DNA from: Malacoplasma sp.
GTDB taxonomy: Bacteria; Bacillota_I; Bacilli_A; Mycoplasmatales; Mycoplasmoidaceae
Direction of reading: 5' to 3'
DNA: 21,332 nt
Assembly (NCBI GenBank): GCA_029258015.1
Contig: JARHZT010000009.1
Location: forward strand, 1-21,332
The translations under genes were made by a program, and so were the position numbers. The notes beneath the pieces are model-generated. The model was not told the DNA's origin, made no database searches, and saw only the letters and a program-made list of their open reading frames with translations. Position 1 is the first letter of the stretch; every line of letters begins with the position of its first letter. Positions 19,187 to 21,332 of this stretch are shown here, piece after piece.

Positions 19187-19795
19187 TTAAACTAATCTGT
19201 TGTATCACTCAACAACATATGATTCATTTATATCAGCAGGTAATTCATCACGTTCTGGGTATCTTGCATATGTACCAATTTTTTTAGTTTGATCTGAATC
19301 AACAAATTTACAAACTGGATTTTTAGCACCTTCTAAAACAATTGGTAATTTTTTAGATTTTTCAACAATTTCAATTGTTTGTCCTAATTTAACCATACAA
19401 GAAGGAATAGTAATTTTTTTACCATTTAATAATACGTGACCATGGTTTACTAATTGTCTTGCTGCTTTTCTAGTTGGAGCAAAACCCATTCTATAAACTA
19501 AATTATCAACTCTACTTTCTAAAGCAATGAAAGTATTTAATGTAAGAGCACCCTTCATATGTTTAGCAATAATGAATGTTCTTCTAAATTGTCTGTCATT
19601 TAAACCATATAAGAACATCATTTTTTGTTTTTCTTGTAATTGTTCACCATAACCTGATAATTTAACTCTTTTATTACCATGTTGCCCTGGTGCATATCTT
19701 CTTTTTTTACCTTTGATAAACTCTTTATCATTTTCTAATAACGAAAAACCATAACGTCTAGACTTTTTCGTTATACTTCCTAAGTATCTTGACAT
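19187..19795 (-). CDS. rpsD: Small ribosomal subunit protein uS4
   Basis: 202 residues, full length for uS4. S4 binds 16S rRNA early in 30S assembly. It begins MSRYLGSITKKSRRYG and carries the conserved PGQHG motif, the ESRVDNLVYRMGFAPT segment, the S4 RNA-binding core ARQLVNHGHVLLNGKKI, and the C-terminal INESYVVEWYNRLV. The Trp in the last six residues is a TGA, so standard-code reading truncates it by six residues. AAAGGA precedes ATG 19795. It is a single-gene unit with its own terminator and a stem-closed leader upstream, consistent with the S4 autoregulation known for Firmicutes rpsD. It is flanked on both sides by conflict-type operons. Confidence 0.98.
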
Positions 19796-19843
19796 TTTAA
19801 TTCCTTTAAAAAAATATAGACATAATAAGATACAATATTCTTT

Positions 19844-19921
19844 AAAAATAATTTAATGTTGATGCGTTCAATACTTTCAGCATGTTTACTTGCAAAACTA
19901 AATAGTCATTAAATTATCTTT
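19844..19921 (-). promoter_or_regulatory. Stem-closed leader of rpsD, candidate S4 autoregulatory element
   Basis: A 15-bp closing stem is formed by AAAGATAATTTAATG (19921-19907) and CATTAAATTATTTTT (19858-19844), with one G-U pair. It encloses 48 bases with short internal pairings such as ATGC/GCAT. A -10 TATAAT lies upstream (19959-19954). rpsD leaders in Firmicutes bind S4; whether this one does so is inference. Confidence 0.5.
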
Positions 19922-20001
19922 TTAAATATAATGCTGCTGATTATGCAACATATATTATATATTAATTTTGATATTTTTATAACTATTTTGTTTTTCACAT
20001 C

Positions 20002-20508
20002 TTATAGACTATTAATGCTGTTCGAAAAAGACAATGATGGAACAATTATAGAAAATAATGAAATAGTTATTCATATATACAAAGGAAATGATTTAAATAG
20101 TTTAAAAGTAAATACTTTTTCTTTCTTTTTTTCACTATTAAAATCAAAATTTCACAATTTATTTATTCTATTATCATTTATAAATTCTTGAATATTTATT
20201 TTTATTTTTTTATTGTAAATATTTATTCATACTCTTTCATTTCTTAAATTACAAAAATAAGAAATAAACAAAACTATATTTATAAGTATCATAAGAATAA
20301 ATAACGAATAACTCATTAGTAAACTTATATTTTTACTTAAAATAATAGGTGCAAAAATAGATGTTATAGTTATCAAACTTCCCAACAATGTATAACCTAT
20401 TTTTGAAATTCTTGAAATTATTTTTTGTATTGTGTTTAAGTTATTTATATAAATATCAATATATTTATCATTACTTATTTTATTACTGTTATCTATTGTG
20501 TGGATCAT
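20002..20508 (-). CDS. 2-TM membrane protein paired with a TIR gene (SLATT/RipA-like)
   Basis: 168 residues when TGA is read as Trp (three such codons); standard-code reading stops at residue 93. An N-terminal helix (about 14-37, DKYIDIYINNLNTIQKIISR) precedes two membrane helices (about 40-58 and 62-84). A cytoplasmic stretch follows (86-140), with NERVWINIYNK and KLWNFDF, and a third hydrophobic segment lies at about 143-160. This layout resembles SLATT-type effectors and RipA-family membrane proteins, which occur next to TIR or nucleotide-signal genes; I cannot choose between them. ATG 20508 overlaps the end of the TIR gene by 20 bases, so the two are translationally coupled. Predicted role: a membrane effector or pore controlled by the TIR product. 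It could also be an unrelated small membrane protein. Confidence 0.65.
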
Positions 20509-21084
20509 ATATTATTCTATATTTTTTAGTTCTTATTTGTTCTTCTCTTTTATTAACAGCATTTTTTACATATTGTGTAGGATTTTTAATAAATGTGCTG
20601 TAGTTTATAAACTCAATATAGTTTTTGTTTAACTCTAATATTTCTAGTAGTGGATATTTGGTTCTAATTCTATCTATATATGATGATTCTGCAATTGTTC
20701 TAGCACAATTCATATTATTAGCAATTTCTTGAATTAATGTATCTTCAACTACACATACTATTCCATTTATTCTATTATCTTTTCAATCTCTTAAAGAAGC
20801 TGATATCTCGTTGTAAACTCAACCAGATCTTAAGAAATCACCTCTAATATAGCCTATTTTATCTTTGTTACACGTTAATAAATCTTCTGTTAGTAATAGA
20901 ATGGTACATGATGAACCCTTGATTCTTCCTAATAGATAATTTCAAATAGTTTCTGCAGAAAACATACTTTTATCTTGTCTTTCAGAAAAATCTATAAGAT
21001 TATAACAATATCTTAATATACTTCTAGTGTATTTAACATAAAAAAGATTTTTTTATCATGTGAATAAGATATAAAACATGTTAT
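20489..21084 (-). pseudogene. TIR-domain protein gene with a one-base frameshift
   Basis: Two frames join into one TIR protein of about 198 residues. The first frame reads TCFISYSHDKK and then runs off. The second, from the same place, reads NLFYVKYTRSILRYCYNLID, then SAETIWNYLLGRIKGSSCTI, LLLTEDLL, and SGWVYNEISASL with the candidate catalytic Glu of the TIR fold, and ends KYRIIYDPHNR. This matches Thoeris ThsB-like/DUF1863 TIR proteins in order and length. The break is at a run of seven A (21054-21048); eight A would restore the frame. No ATG lies in the first frame; an ATA at 21084 is the only likely start near FISYS. AAGGAG lies 15 bases upstream of it. Several Trp are TGA. A real pseudogene, phase variation or sequencing error are all possible. 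It is cotranscribed with the 2-TM gene. Confidence 0.7.
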
Positions 21085-21126
21085 TTTTCCTACAATTTTC
21101 TCCTTATTTATTTTTATATTTATGAA

Positions 21127-21157
21127 AAAAACAAGGTTTTGGGGGAACCTTGTTTTT
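21127..21157 (-). terminator. Terminator of glpK
   Basis: AAAAACAAGGTT / AACCTTGTTTTT, a perfect 12-bp repeat around a 7-base loop, with a T run following on the minus strand. It separates glpK from the TIR operon. Confidence 0.85.
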
Positions 21158-21210
21158 GGGGTATTTTTTATAAATAACTTAGATTTAATGATAAGTTATG
21201 TATTAAATAG

Positions 21211-21332
21211 TTATATAGATTTTGTTCAGTTAAAGGTTCTTTTAACAGCTTCATTTCAACCTTTAATTTTCTTATCTACTTCTTCTTTTGACATATTAGG
21301 AGTGAATGTCTTGTCAATTTTGTTAATAGTTT
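21211..21332 (-). CDS. glpK: Glycerol kinase, C-terminal end only
   Basis: The gene runs in from the right edge; about 40 C-terminal residues are visible, read with TGA as Trp. The tail DKTFTPNMSKEEVDKKIKGW followed by NEAVKRTFNW matches the end of GlpK (family pattern: F.P.M, then GWk.AV.R...W). Glycerol kinase phosphorylates glycerol to glycerol 3-phosphate, which in many Mollicutes feeds GlpO and peroxide production. It ends at TAA 21211-21213 and is followed by a terminator. Family identity rests on the short tail alone. Confidence 0.75.

Noticed and set aside
19026..19208. Minus-strand frame of 60 residues between rpsD and the PHP gene
   Set aside because: It overlaps the rpsD terminator and the structured RNA region and has no ribosome binding site; the hairpins explain the conserved-looking sequence better.
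19931..20218. Plus-strand reading frame of about 95 residues with hydrophobic segments
   Set aside because: It lies antisense to the 2-TM gene, which is in a translationally coupled operon; its hydrophobic look is a mirror of that gene's membrane helices and AT-rich composition.
1..21332. CRISPR array, insertion sequence or integrase
   Set aside because: No regularly spaced direct repeats, transposase motifs or terminal inverted repeats were seen. All inverted repeats found are intergenic terminators or leaders.

Overview
The window is very AT-rich and reads correctly only if UGA is tryptophan (genetic code 4): nearly every long gene contains in-frame TGA codons at places where its family has Trp. 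Together with a Mollicutes-type DUF31/MIP lipoprotein protease, a tRNA-Gly with an encoded CCA end, and small tightly packed operons, this points to a Mollicute of the Mycoplasma/Spiroplasma/Entomoplasma group. No insertion sequence, CRISPR array, rRNA or origin is visible. No stretch over 300 bases lacks a gene.

Layout. 1-545: end of an upstream unit and a small coiled-coil protein. 559-3843 (minus): operon gpx-adh-pdc (glutathione peroxidase, Fe-type alcohol dehydrogenase, 2-oxoacid decarboxylase), a complete decarboxylation-plus-reduction route to an alcohol. 3897-6336 (plus): CPBP (CAAX-type) membrane protease, YitT-family membrane protein, tRNA-Gly(GCC). 6425-9219: helical hypothetical (plus), predicted PD-(D/E)XK/DUF5655 nuclease (minus), lipoate-protein ligase (plus). 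9271-11058: membrane protein that looks like a KAP-type P-loop NTPase with degraded nucleotide-binding motifs. 11112-14444 (minus): 1110-residue MIP-like serine protease lipoprotein with Ig-like repeats. 14569-15645 (minus): Fic-fold protein that has lost its catalytic and its inhibitory residues. 15748-16317: hypothetical (plus).

16353-18934 (minus): operon of a PHP-domain phosphoesterase, an SMC/TrlF-like ATPase and a 98-residue protein, preceded by a strongly structured leader or small RNA. 19187-19795 (minus): rpsD, with its own stem-closed leader. 20002-21084 (minus): TIR-domain gene overlapping a gene for a 2-TM membrane protein, resembling a sensor/effector defence pair; the TIR gene carries a one-base frameshift at a homopolymer. 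The right edge is the C-terminus of glycerol kinase.

The most interesting part is 14.5-21.1 kb. Two conflict/defence-like operons (PHP-ATPase-small protein, and TIR-2TM) flank rpsD, and inactive-looking relatives of conflict proteins (Fic, KAP) lie nearby. Function assignments here come from motif reading only; no database search was possible.
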